A stretch of 64,000 nt of DNA, from assembly GCA_012976225.1 (NCBI GenBank), contig JAAVVG010000009.1:434001-498000 (forward strand), in the 5' to 3' direction. A model generated the notes under the pieces. The model was not told the DNA's origin. It was given only the letters and a program-made list of their open reading frames with translations, and did no database searches. Numbering within the stretch: position 1 is the stretch's first letter; every line of letters begins with the position of its first letter. Positions 13,001 to 24,135 of this stretch are shown piece after piece. Both the position numbers and the translations under genes were made by a program. The stretch is from Golubevia sp. BC0850 (lineage: Eukaryota; Basidiomycota; Exobasidiomycetes; Golubeviales; Golubeviaceae).

Positions 13001-13289
13001 AAGCTAACCCCTTTTCTTCCCGTTTCTGATTTTGCCTTTCAGCTTTACCACTACGACTTCTACTACCAGAACCGTTCTCACTACTTCAAGAAGCACTAGG
13101 ACCAAGACTTCTCCAACCACCTTGAAAGCCAAGACCTCTACCATCTCGACCCAAGCTACGGAGTATAGAACATCTACCTTCTACACCACCATTCCAAAGA
13201 AGACCGCCACCTCAGTTGTCTCTACCAGGACCAAGATTGCTTATGTCACTTCAACCAAGACTCCAAGCTGTACCGTCAGCAACTCTTGA
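10009..13289 (+). CDS. Secreted, Thr/Ser-rich protein locus, possibly broken
   Basis: Orphan secreted protein. The first part (about 10009-10994) begins with a clear signal peptide (MLLSFPIAFASLILVGFALA), has a Lys-Arg site typical of Kex2 cleavage (SLEKRSKPEY), then a domain ending in alternating Ser/Thr strands (VSSSITEETSSSFSTSIESG, then SGYSCGLKISQ). The last part (about 11871-13289) holds a cysteine-containing domain (GYTVGYVSKCLDSQYGTCV) followed by some 300 residues very rich in Thr and Lys, likely O-glycosylated, with no GPI signal. The alternating strands faintly recall aerolysin-type beta-pore proteins; that is a guess, not an identification. Exons at both ends splice cleanly. In the middle third I could not carry one frame through, with about two breaks, so the locus may be a decayed gene, two genes, or have introns I misread. 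Confidence 0.5.
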
Positions 13290-13794
13290 AATTGAGAACT
13301 CAATCTTCTCGTTTCACCCCCTTTCCTTTTTTCTTTTTCCTCGGTTCAGTTTCTTGTCTTCTTCGGAATGATTACACGCTCCTTTAAGCAACTTCTCCTT
13401 TTTTGTTTCGTTCTCAAGTCAATCTCTTTCACTTCATTCTCAAGCTGTTGTTTCCCGATGTAGTTTCTCTTGAGCTAATTCGTCGCTGGTTTCATGGACT
13501 TTTTCTTTTCTAAATTCTTTTAGCCATCACTGCTTGATATTGATTAAGGCTTTTGACAATTTCGAAAGATAGAGCAGGCGAAGGATTTACATTTCTCGTC
13601 GGTACTGAGAAGGAGACAGGCTTTGAGTTCAAAATCGGGAGACTGTGAGACGGAATCATGCGTTAAAAAGCCTTCTGAACACCAGAGAAAAGAAGTTTAA
13701 AGTCAACAATCCATAACAGCTGAGACTGAGTGCTGACACTCGAGTGTCTCAATACATAGCCTTTTTGACTCACCAGTCCTCGACCGCAGTGCTT
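13290..13794. other. Convergent 3' ends
   Basis: About 500 bases between the stop of the plus-strand secreted-protein locus and the stop of palC on the minus strand. T-rich on the plus strand just after the stop. It should hold both polyadenylation regions. No gene seen. Confidence 0.6.
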
Positions 13795-15854
13795 TTAGTA
13801 ATAAGCTCCAGCTCCCGCATACCTTCCTTCTTCTCCCTCATTCCCATTTGGATTCAAAGGAGTACTGGCATTTGGAGGACTTCCTAACGACAAGGCTAAT
13901 CTCTTCTCTTGGTCTCCGCCTTCCAAAGACGTCGTCCCCAAGCCGAGATCCAACCTCGTCACACCTTCTTCCAAACCCAACCTCTTCATTCCTTCACTGA
14001 TGAATCCTGGGCTTCCGGGACCGAAAGTAGGCATTGGAGGTTTGAAAGGTTTGGCATTGAGAGAGGATCTCCCGGCTGGGATCAGAGAGGGTAGAGTTGA
14101 AGGCGATGGGACGGGTTGGAAAGTCACCTGCGAAAGAAAACGAAGGTTCTGGTCAGAATGAAAAGAAGCCAGAAATTATACCACTCATTCTCTCACTCAC
14201 AGTATCGTTTAACTTCATATAACTCTTCTTCCAATGTTCAACGTCCTGAATTTCCATTTCTTTCTGTTTTCGCATTTCCTCTCTGACTTCTTTCCCAATC
14301 CTACCTTTTTGAAATTTCCCTACCATTCCAGAAAATTTCCCATCTTTGAAACCTTTTTCATTTTCTATCAAGCCGTTTAAAGAGACATTCAAGAAACAAA
14401 TCCCTTGACCCAACTGATTTCGATTTTCACCTGAATCTATCCCTAACCATTTGAAAGCCAAATTCCTAGACAAAGAAGCAGAGTTGTTCAAGTAATTCAA
14501 AAGAGAAGCAGAGATTTCCAAATTCGAAATCGAAGCTGAGTCAGATAATTCAAGGTTTGAAATTCTAGACCTTTCTTTTTCAAGGAAACTTTCTGAGACA
14601 TCTGCATCACCTCCCCTGCTGGAAGATTGATTCTTCCCTTCATTCTTTCCGATTTTCAATTTAGAAAAGACTTTTGATGATTTGGATTTTGAACTTGGAT
14701 CCGATTTGGGATTGGAGAGATTTGAACTTGAAGCTGAAGGTTTTGAAGATTGTTTGGAATTGGTGGTTCTTAGTAATGAAGAAGAAGATGAATACAGTGA
14801 TTCGACGTTCAGATGTAGTTTTGCTAGAAGAGATGGAGATGGATGAGTTGAAGGTAAAGGTGGACCTGGTGTCAAAGTCTCGATGGAATGAGACAAAGAA
14901 GGAGATAGAAGTTTTCGGATCGAGAGAAGTTGGGCGTCTGCTAGAGTGAGTCTGTAGCAAGTGAAAGTGAATCAATAGAGACTGGGGTCAGTTAAACTCA
15001 ATAGCATAAAAAGGTGAACATGTTACACTCACTTAGCCAAAGCTCTAGCGCATTCTCTAGTCGTATCCTTAGGTCTACCCTCTATTCTACCTTTATCCAC
15101 CTCCCATTTGGGAATTAAAACTTCTGCTAGATAATCAAAGATTCCAGAAGCTTTGCAGAGGTTCTCTGCTGACCACTTTAGTCTCTCATCCTTCTGTTTC
15201 CTTTCGGTGGAAGAGAGTGAGGGATCTGATTCGTAGGATCCAAGGGAAGAGACCAAGGAGAATGAAAGGTTTGAAAGTGAATAACCGTAGAGTAGAAGAA
15301 TTGAACATAGCTCATAGTATAGAGAAGGTAAAGTGACTCGAGGAGTTTGAGAAGATAGAAGAGCTGGTGAACAGAGAGGTGTTCGCCAAGAGAATTCTGG
15401 GGGGAAGGGAGGTAGAGGGAGGGAGAGAGAGTGAGAGATGGATGGTCAATAAGGTGTTATAAAGAACAAAGATCCAAGCAGTAAATAGAGAGATAGACAT
15501 CAGCATGGAGGAAGGAATGAAGAGAATCGCCACTCTTACTCTTTACGTACCTGGTTCGTACTTGAAGATGAGATCATCAGTTTGAGTGCAATTAAAGATT
15601 GAAAATAAATGAGGTAAATAATCGTCCACTGCTTTAACTAACTTTAACCAATCCTTTGAAGGCGTCACGTTTCCGTTTTCAAGCAGAGATTGATCTTGAA
15701 TGACTTGATTATCAGAATGTGAGAGTGATTTCAGGATTTCTCTCAAGTGAGCTCTTGATTCAGTTGCTTGAGCTAATTCCGGTACCAACGAAGAAGTCAA
15801 CAAGAAATCGGAAAAGGAAATCGAACCTGTAGTTGGCAGTGGATGAAGGTACAT
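13795..15854 (-). CDS. palC: BRO1-domain pH-response regulator PalC
   Basis: PalC (Rim23 in yeasts) is a BRO1-domain protein that connects the plasma-membrane pH sensor PalH to ESCRT in alkaline-pH signalling. Exons 15551-15854, 15033-15396, 14201-14951 and 13795-14127 join in phase to 583 residues. The start MYLHPLPTTGSISFSDFL matches the family N-terminus. Further blocks are VDDYLPHLFSIF, SWRTPL followed by VTLPSLYYELCSILLLYGYS, LCKASGIFDYLAEVLIP, ALAKLTLADAQLLSIRKL and LNDTVTFQPVP. A low-complexity Ser/Lys insertion lies in the third exon. The protein ends YAGAGAYY, like the Tyr-Tyr tail of other PalC proteins. It is divergent from RAD6, with only 160 bases between start codons, which suggests a shared promoter region. 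Confidence 0.86.
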
Positions 15855-16014
15855 TAATGATGTGCAAGGTGTTGGGAAGAGAGAGAAGAGAGAGGACTTA
15901 CAAGTCGATGACGTTCTCGTTGCCCCGTCCCGCAACCCTTATCAATCCTTTTCAGAAAGACTCCTTCTCAAGACTAATCTTTCTCTTTCAGATTTACCTC
16001 AATCTCAATCATCA
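15855..16014. promoter_or_regulatory. Short divergent promoter, palC / RAD6
   Basis: Only 160 bases separate the palC start codon (minus) and the RAD6 start codon (plus). Both 5' leaders and core promoters must fit here, or each gene must start transcription within the other's leader. No TATA-like element is evident. Confidence 0.5.
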
Positions 16015-17209
16015 ATGGTAAGCGTCATCACTCTCTTCGCTCGACAGAGTTCTCCAGCTCTGATCCTCTAACTCTCCCTCGATAGCCTCTTACCAACCTC
16101 CATGGCCCTCTTCCCCCCCCCCAAACCCTCCTCAATCTACTTCTTAAATTCTCTTCCATCAGTCCACTCCTTCCAAACGTCGTCTAGTGAGAGATTTCAA
16201 GAGACTTTCAAATGATCCACCTGGGGGAATCTCTGGTGCTCCTCTTCAGGATAACCTTTTGATCTGGAACGCTGTCATCTTTGGTCCAGGTGAGCTTAGA
16301 TCTTGGGATTCTGCTCGATCAAGATACATTCAGCTGTTGAAATGGACAAGCTCAGTAGTCGAGGAGCGGGAGACGGCAGGCAGGACCAAGGGAATGAGGG
16401 AGTGAAGGGGATGAGCTGAGCTTGGATTGCTGGTCTCCTCTCAACTGGAATCATTCAGGAAAGATGAGCAAGCAAGGAGGAGGTACCCCACTCAGTGAAA
16501 CCAGGCTTCTGAAGGCGAAAGCTGAGCAATCAGAGTTCAAAGGAGGGAGCTCTGGAAAGTATCAGACAGCTACCTCCACGGCCAACAACTATTTCTTTCC
16601 GTCTCTCAAGACCAGGACCAAGCATTCAGATGAAATCAACATACCGTAGATTCTTCTCTCAAGTCAGCCCTTGCCTGGAACCCAGACTAATTATCTCCCA
16701 CCTACCTCTCTCTCTTTCCACAGCCGATACTCCCTTCGAAGATGGAACTTTCAAACTCCTTCTAACTTTCACAGATGCCTATCCAAATAAACCTCCTTCA
16801 GTCAAATTCCTATCAAGAATGTTTCATCCAAATGTTTACGCAAATGGAGAGCTCTGTTTAGACATTTTACAAAACAGGTGGTCTCCAACTTATGATGTGG
16901 CTGCTATTTTGACAAGTGTTCAGAGTTTGTTACATGATCCTAATCCTAATAGGTAAGTAGATTTAGAGGTTGCCATTTTCGAGAAAGGGAAGGTTCCAGG
17001 TGGAAACATGCTTGCTTACAACCTTTTCTTTTCACTCTTTGCCTTCCGAACTTCATCGTTCATTCTTGAATTACAGTCCTGCCAATGCAGAAGCAGCTTC
17101 ACTCTACAGAGATAACATGAAGGAATACGTTAGACGGGTCAAAGCTACTGTTGAGGAAAGTTGGGTTGATGAAGGTCCTTCTGGTTCAAGTTCACATCCC
17201 TCTTCCTGA
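16015..17209 (+). CDS. RAD6: Ubiquitin-conjugating enzyme E2 Rad6/Ubc2
   Basis: E2 enzyme that, with Bre1-type E3s, monoubiquitylates histone H2B and, with Rad18, ubiquitylates PCNA; it also serves N-end-rule degradation. Exons: 16015-16017, 16163-16289, 16724-16952 and 17077-17209, giving 163 residues. The first coding exon is just ATG, spliced onto [15 protein letters not shown], which matches the Rad6 N-terminus (MSTP.RRRLMRDFKR). The active-site cysteine lies in [15 protein letters not shown], at residue 88 as in yeast. The [13 protein letters not shown] and FHPNVY blocks are present. The tail ([15 protein letters not shown]) is Ser-rich and not strongly acidic, unlike the poly-Asp tail of S. 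cerevisiae. Intron 2 is unusually long here (434 nt). Confidence 0.96.
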
Positions 17210-18162
17210 TCAAGAGAGAGCTCATTATAGAGTCATGGCTTTCACCTCTCTAGGTCAAAGCTTTCAATCACAGAACAGGTTCGCCTTAGGCTCTTCAGAT
17301 TTCATTGTCCCCCTCTTCCCCCCCCCCCTATTTCCCGTTTCACTTAAAGCATTACTCTCTATCTGTTCAAAGGCTGTTCATTTCTTCTCTCTCTCTGTCA
17401 AAACCTCAACTTCGTGTATAATTTAGTAAAAATTGGTTCTTTCTCTGTTCAATTCGATTACTTTCATCGATTCAAAGGGAGGGTACACGTGGTTCTCTTG
17501 GTTGGACTCTCTTCTTTTCGGTCGCTTGTGAGAGTTGTCTGCGAATCCTATCCGTTCCACAAGGAAGTTGTAATCCATATGTACATGTTCAGGAGTAAAT
17601 AGACTCATATGTAGAGACTGAGTTAGAAAAGACCTGTCAAACTGAAGGCAAAACATGGCACGCGCTAGGAACCTAGGAATCCTGACAGCTCTAAACCACC
17701 AAACCATCAGTACAGGGTAGATAAAGAGAGTTCCAAAGGAGAAATAAAGAAACAAATAACGAACGTCATTCAAGATAAAGGGAGAAAGAAGAGAGAAAGA
17801 GAGAGGGGGGCAATAGAGAAGTCAAGTATACCAACCCATAACCTGCAGCTCATCCTACAATTCAATTCAATTCTCGATAAGCTGCTGGCTATTCAATTCA
17901 ACCTCTAATCATTCAATTCGATTCTTTCAATCAAACCTGTCTCAATCATCAATAGTATACCAACATCAACCTCACCTTAGACGATCTCCTCATCCATTCA
18001 CATTTCACATTCACCTTCACCTTCACCCCTCTAAACTCTCCCAGGGAGCATCCAATTCAATCCAAGCCTAGTCTAGGGCTGAGGTCCAAAGACCTATTGA
18101 TCCAACTCAACTCATCAATCATCCTTCATTCATCACGCCGATAGCCACTTCTTTAAGCACAG
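17210..18162. other. RAD6 3' region and Uds1 5' region
   Basis: About 950 bases. A run of eleven C lies at 17318-17328. From about 17840 to 18150 the plus strand is rich in short CAAT/CATC/CTTC steps and contains no ATG, which looks like a long leader. An acceptor-like CACAG at 18158-18162 precedes the open frame of the next gene. No independent gene seen. Confidence 0.5.
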
Positions 18163-21100
18163 GTGCGGGAGCGGGGGTGAGGGAGAGAGCTAAAGCTTTC
18201 AATCAATCCTCCAACTCTTCACCTTCAAATGCCAATCCTACAGTTGGTGGAAGTAGCAACAGTAATTTAGGAGCTGGAAGATTCGGTAAGAGACCTTTGA
18301 AATCAGCTGGAGGAGCAGCAAGTGGTTTGGTTTCTAGTCAGGGTGCTGCTGGATTGGCAAGTGGGAGTGGGAGTGGGAGTGGGAGTGGGAGTGGGAGTGG
18401 GAGTGCCAGAAGTATGAACAGTAGTTGGGAATCTAGAATTAAGAAGGATAATCCAACTTCTTCGAGTTCAAATTCAAGTTCAAATCCAACCTTCATGACT
18501 AATGGTAATGGAAGTGGGAGCAGTAGCAAACAGAATGGGAATGTAAATGGATTCAGCAAGGTCAAAGGATTAGGACTTGATTTAGAAGCTACTCCAATTA
18601 AGGGATTAGAATCTGAATCCTATTCTTCAGATCAAGAAGAAGAAGAGGAAGGTCCAACAGTTCCAGTCAAACCTTATCCACCGAGGTTAACTCTCACCAA
18701 AGGCATCTCTAATTTCGATTCTAAGAAAGGTTCAAGTCCTGGTTCTGTTTCTCCTTTTAGTAATGAGAAAACAAAGGGTGGTTTCATATTATCTCCTTTA
18801 AGAACTGGTTTCGAATTACAAGAGGAAGATGATTTACCTCCATCGTCATCTGCTTCTAACTCAATTACTTCCATTTCACCTGCCAAACCTAAGAACTCAC
18901 CGACTATTAGAAGAGGAAGATCAAATGAGAGAAATGAGAATGGAAAGATCAGTCCCTTAAATCCACCCCCTCCTCCAGCAGAAGAACCTCCATCGATATC
19001 AACTTCCAATTTCGATTCTTCCACTCCCAACAGTCCCGAATCGAGTTTCTCAAAAAGAAGAACTGCTTATAGATCTGGGTTTACAGATGGTGAAACCGAT
19101 GGAGAAGGTTATGCAGATGAAGTTGAAATTGCCACGGCAAGTGTCAGTACTGTTAGAAGAGTTGGAGTCTCTCAAAACGGTCAACCTTCTTCAAGTGCGA
19201 CGATAGGGGAGGGAAAGAGTAGTAGCAGTGGAAGACTTGGAGTTGGGAATGCTGCTTCAAAAGGTCCGCCTTTCTCAAGGACCTCAGATGCCAATTCCAC
19301 ATCAATTTCGGGAACTCCTCTCAAAAGCTGCAATCAAGTTCCAGTTCCTCAACTTCTGGCCTCTTCTCCTTCTGGTAGCTCTAGGCCTTTGGAACCGATA
19401 CCTTCCTCCACTTCCCTGAACACTATGGATGAAGACTCTTTCCACCCCAGAAGCAAGTCTCGAGAAGCGCCTCTTTCAGCTTTAGATAGCGACGAGGAGG
19501 AAGAAGGGATGAAAGCTGTTTCAAGATATTCTTCAGCTAGAAAGAACAAATCCAAGATGACGAACCGATCAAATTTTGCAGAGCAAGAAGATTACAATCG
19601 ACCTAATCCAGCATCGCCAAATGAGACCTACGAAACTTCAACAGACGGTTCTACAGTTTTGGCTTCTATCTTTGATGATTCTGACGGAGGAGATTCTTCA
19701 CCCATAGAAACGATAGGACCTTCTTCAAGAGATTCTTTACTTCGACAATTAGCAGCCGAACAAGCAAGAGTCGATGTCAACACCTTCAAATATTCAGTCT
19801 TAAGTTCCGATGAATTAGAAGAAGCCCAAACTGAGTTAATGCAATTAGAAAGAAGAGCTAAAGATGTTCGACATAAGTTGGTGGTTAGGACTAGAATCAG
19901 AGATGCAGCTGTCAAACTTAGAAGAGCACATAGAAGAACTCCAAGTCAAAGTGCAAGTGGAGGAACTGAAACTAGAGATCGAAGGAACCCATCAATTTCA
20001 ACAGCCGGAGGATATGATTTCCCTCCTTCTCCAGCTTTACCTTCTCCAGGTTTACCTCCAACTCCAACTTCAGCTTCAATTGGTAGAAACAGGTCTGCCA
20101 CTTTTACTTCGACAAGTGTGGGGAAGGCTGAGGTTGATGCTGAAGCTTCGGCTTTAGCTGCTTCTGAAAATGTCGATAAAGTAGCTGAAGAACTGCTTTC
20201 CATCTCTGAAAGAACTTCCCATTTGAGGAAGATCGTAACTGAACATCAAGCTGCTATCTTGGCTTTCAGAGTTGATTCGCTCGAAAATGAGAGGAGACTT
20301 GAAATGAATAGGAAAAGTAGAGTCGATGGAAATGACTTGAAGAATAAATTTAGAGAGAGAGAAAAGTCTTTGATGGATCAAATTAATCAGACTAGGAAGG
20401 AACTTTCTGAAGTTAGAAATCTCGAAAGAAATAGGAAACAAGAGGTTAACGAGATCAGAACTCAATTGCAGAATACATTGAACCTTAGAAAACAAGATCA
20501 AGATGATAATCTTGAATTGAGGAATGCTTTAGATCTTGCTTCGAGAAATCGAGCATCGGAAGGTGAAAAGCAAGGATTGATCGAAGTTGAAAATGCTTTG
20601 AAAGATGCTCAACAGCGGTTAGTGGAAGCTCAAGATTCAGAAAGAAAAGCGATTATGGAAAGAAATTCTCTGGAGAAAAGATCTAGTGAAGCTGAAAGTT
20701 CGAGAAATCATCTGAACCAAGAATCTTCTACTTCTTTGACTAAATTGAGGAATGATTTGAGGAATTGTGAAACTACGTTGGAAGTCACTACCAACCAACT
20801 CAGAGAAGCTGAAATCAAACATCGAGACTTAGAAAGATCGTTTCAGAAAGAAAAGAAGCTGTTCGAAGAACGAGCTCTGTTGTTTCATGAATTCGAAAGG
20901 AACCTCAACCAAACTGAAGAGACTCTCAAAGGGGAAGAAAAGCGGTTAGCTGAAATGCTAGGAAAGGTTGATGGAAGAGAAGAGATGGATGACCTTCTGA
21001 GCATGATTAAATCTGGTGGGAATGCTAACAAGAAAGACAAGGATCGATTAGCTGGCCAAGGTATCGAAGATCTTTTGAGAAACGTTAGTGAACACATTCA

Positions 21101-23237
21101 AGATTTGGGAGAGGAGTTGAAAAGACTGGAAGGCAGCAATGAGAGAAGAGGTCGACCTAGTTACGATGACGATGAAGATGATGAGCGAGGATCTAGAACT
21201 ATCAGGAGAGATTTCAAAGTTCGTAAAACGAGGTCTCAGTCAAGAGGGGCTTCTTCTATTGATGATCGGGATAGAGATCTTTCATCAATCACCGCCACTT
21301 CTTCCAGAGAAAGACAACTTGTTGCTGATCTGGAGAAGGCAAGAAAAGAAGCTGCGGATTCGGCCGCTGAGCGAGAGCAAGAATTCCTGTCTCAAATCAA
21401 TCAAGCCAAAGAAGAAGCTGAAGTCAAGGAGAAAGCAAGTGCAAAGGCTTTGGAAGATTCGAAGCCGGAAATCGAAAAGCTCAAACTTCAAAAGGCGAAA
21501 CCTCAAGAAGATGAGACCTCAAAATTGAAGTTGAACAACAAAGTCTCTTCATCTCCCTTCAAATCTAATTCGAATCGAGACTTCAAAGACATTCAGAAGA
21601 TAGATCAACTGGAGAAAATGGTTGAGAAGCTTAAGAGAGAAGCAGCCGCTTCAACATCAGGAGACGTTTCTCGGGAAAAAGTTGGAGGAGTTGATAGATC
21701 TTTTGGGTCGGAAGATGAGTCTCAAGTTTCAGCTTCTTCTCAAGATCTTTTAGAAGCAAGGAAAATTCTCAAAGAAATCTCATCAATTTTACCTGCTACG
21801 GAAATGCTATCTCGTTTCAACAATCCTGCCGATCTTTCCACTTCTTCATCAATCTCATCATTTGGGTTCCCTTCGATGGATGCAAGTAGAAGACCTCCAG
21901 CTCAAGTCGATTCTCATCTTTCAGCTTTAGCTTTGGTTCTTCAACCTGGAAGTTCAAAGGCCTTACCCTCAATCCCTTCTTCCTCAGACCTTCACTTCAG
22001 TTCTTCCTCCTCCACCACTTCTTTCACTTCTCTATCCGACGTGAAGCCTTCCGAATTGGACATCAATGCTCTCCCCGAAAGGCTTAGAGCGACCTTGGCA
22101 GCGGCTCGATCTGCAGCTTTGATGGCTAAAGACGCTGATGCCAATGTTGCTAGAGTCGGGAAAGATACAGCGGAAGCGGTCATGGAGAAAGAAATGTTGA
22201 GAGCCAGACAAGATGAAGAACATCAGAAACTGATTGAGAGAACTCAAAAAAGAGTCAAGGGACTGTGAGTATCATCAATGTGAGAAGTGTCATCAATGTG
22301 AGAAGTGTCGCCTGCTCCTGATTCTGACGCCAACTCAATCTCTTCCCCTTCCCTTCCCTTCCGATTGCAGTGAGACCACAGTAAGAGAACTTCGAGAAGC
22401 TTTGGATTCTGCTCAATCAGATTTACGAAGTCTAGATGGCGGAATTGGAAGTAGACCTCAAACTCTTCGAAGTTCAAGTGCAGGAACAAACGGTTTCGGA
22501 AAAGGACCTTCTCCAACTCGATATGATTTCAGAGCTCACGTCAAACCTCAAGCCATCACCATCCCATCTAATTCTCTATTTCCTGGTCGTAGATCACCCA
22601 GTGCAACCTCAGCTGGTTTACCAAGTCCAACTTCCAACACGATTCCATTTTTAACTCCTTCACCAAACAAGGCTTCCTTCAATCTACCTGCTCCTTCATC
22701 TTCTCCAACTCCTTCTTTCGGTAGCAATGCCAGTGGATCTAAACCCAGATCTATCACTCTAGGAATGGATACAAATCAACTTTTGAACAAAGTTAGAGAA
22801 TTGGAAAGAGAATTAGATGCCAATAAAGTTTGGAAGAGGAAAGCTGAAAGAGTTGATGGGTTGGAGAAAATGTTGGACATCACCAAATTTCAATTGGAAG
22901 GCGTCACAAATGAATTGGAGGATATGAAGTCAAGTCATGAAAGACAGAAAGCACAATTCCTGTGAGTAGAACGTGGGAAGGACAGAACGCCTTCGGTTCA
23001 TTCCTTTTGATTGGATCAAGTCCTCTTGAGTCCCCTCTTGTTCCCGAAGAAACTTAAAGTTTTCCCACTTTTCCTTATCTTCGTTGTATTCCGAATCCAT
23101 TTCTCGTTATCTCTGATCACGTCTTCCCACTTGTCTTGGCTACCCCTCTTTTCTCCGTCCCCTCCCCCCACAGATCCGAAATCAACTCCCTGAATGATGA
23201 ACTTAGAGGAGCTAGAGATATGCTTCGAGAACTATGA
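18163..23237 (+). CDS. Up-regulated during septation protein 1 (Uds1) family, coiled coil
   Basis: Large coiled-coil protein of the fungal Uds1 family, linked by name to septation; biochemical role unknown. Exons 18163-22264, 22371-22961 and 23174-23237 join in phase. The first in-frame ATG is at 18414 (MNSSWESRIKKDNP), giving 1,501 residues, but the frame is open and family-like upstream (VRERAKAFNQ), so an earlier exon with the true start is likely. Order: Ser-rich disordered N-terminus with a Gly-Ser run, acidic patch, then the Uds1 domain around 19770-20270 (VDVNTFKYSVLSSDELEEA, RTRIRDAAVKLRR, LRKIVTEHQAAIL), then long Glu/Lys/Arg-rich coiled coils to about 21650. A further Ser/Pro-rich linker, a second short coiled coil and a final DELRGARDMLREL follow. 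Confidence 0.8.
18361..18405 (+). repeat. (GGGAGT)n coding microsatellite
   Basis: A tandem GGGAGT hexamer, about seven copies, inside the first long exon of the Uds1 gene. It encodes alternating Gly-Ser. Copy number is likely to vary among strains without breaking the frame, since the unit is two codons. Confidence 0.9.
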
Positions 23238-24135
23238 TGTTCATGTGTCATCTTGTCTTGAACAAAAATTACTTGATCGAGTAATCTTTTCGTTTCAAGA
23301 CTCTTCGCCACGCCGCCACCCATTTCCCCTCCTATTCCTCTTTTCAACGTGTCGATTCCTTGACGCCTTTCTTCCGCGTTCTTTCTCTTGGTTACCCTCC
23401 CCTTTTCTGCCTTTTAAGCATTCATTACAATATCTTATTTTACATTTGTTTACGTTTCCAATAGTCGTCGGTTTTTAAATGTTCCCCCCTTTTCGTTTCC
23501 CAGCCTCTTGCTCTTCTTCTCTTATCTTTAATCGTCACCGTAATCATAAACGTTTTTGTTCCCTTTTTCCTTTACTCTGCGGGAGGGATTGAGAATTCGG
23601 AGGAGCTCTGTACCAACGGTCCAAATGTTTGAAAGAAGGAGGTCTTTCGCCAAGTCCCAAAGATAGACGCGTTTCCAAAAACAGCTGTCAAAAAAAGCGA
23701 TTAGGCTCGCATTAGGAGATCTTGAACTCCAGGAAGGGAAGGTGATGCGTTGATTGAGGCTCAAGGGAATTGAATTGGATCTAATTCTCTTGGTAGGGAA
23801 TTGAAGGAATGGAGGGGGAGAGGGAGAGGGGAAGGAGAAAGGGGGGTTCGAAGCGCCCAGTGAAATTCTACAAACCCACGGGAGATTCCTTGACTCCTGA
23901 TTTAAAAGGCTCGAACCCAAATCAGGAATCTATTTCTTTCCCTTCCTTTCTTCATTCTCTTTTTTCTCTTTTCCCTCTATCTCTCTATCTCTCTATCTTT
24001 CTCCATTCTCTCAACTGGGTTCCCTACTTCAATCTTCAAATCGTAAAGCCCTCTTATAAAGAGTCAAAGTGCTATCAAGCACAATCTCCCCTTTTCCTCT
24101 TCACCACATAACCGTACTCGGTCACTACCTCAACT
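23238..24135. other. Uds1 3' region and PMA1 promoter
   Basis: About 900 bases between two plus-strand genes. The right part (about 23930-24030) is CT-rich, with TCTCTATC repeats, as expected close to a strongly expressed fungal start codon. Minus-strand frames here are low quality. No gene seen. Confidence 0.6.
24055..24060 (+). promoter_or_regulatory. TATA box candidate of PMA1
   Basis: TATAAA lies 76 bases upstream of the PMA1 start codon, just after the CT-rich block. Position and context fit a core promoter of a highly expressed gene. No transcript start is visible from sequence alone. Confidence 0.45.

Noticed and set aside
16422-16649. 75-codon frame inside RAD6 intron 2
   Set aside because: It lies wholly within an intron supported by phase and family alignment, and matches nothing I know.
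17423-17773. Minus-strand frame downstream of RAD6
   Set aside because: No donor/acceptor context, no family match and a weak composition; treated as 3' region.
20637-21097. Antisense frames within the Uds1 coiled coil
   Set aside because: They are shadows of the long coding exon, rich in Ser/Phe/Leu from reversed Glu/Lys codons.
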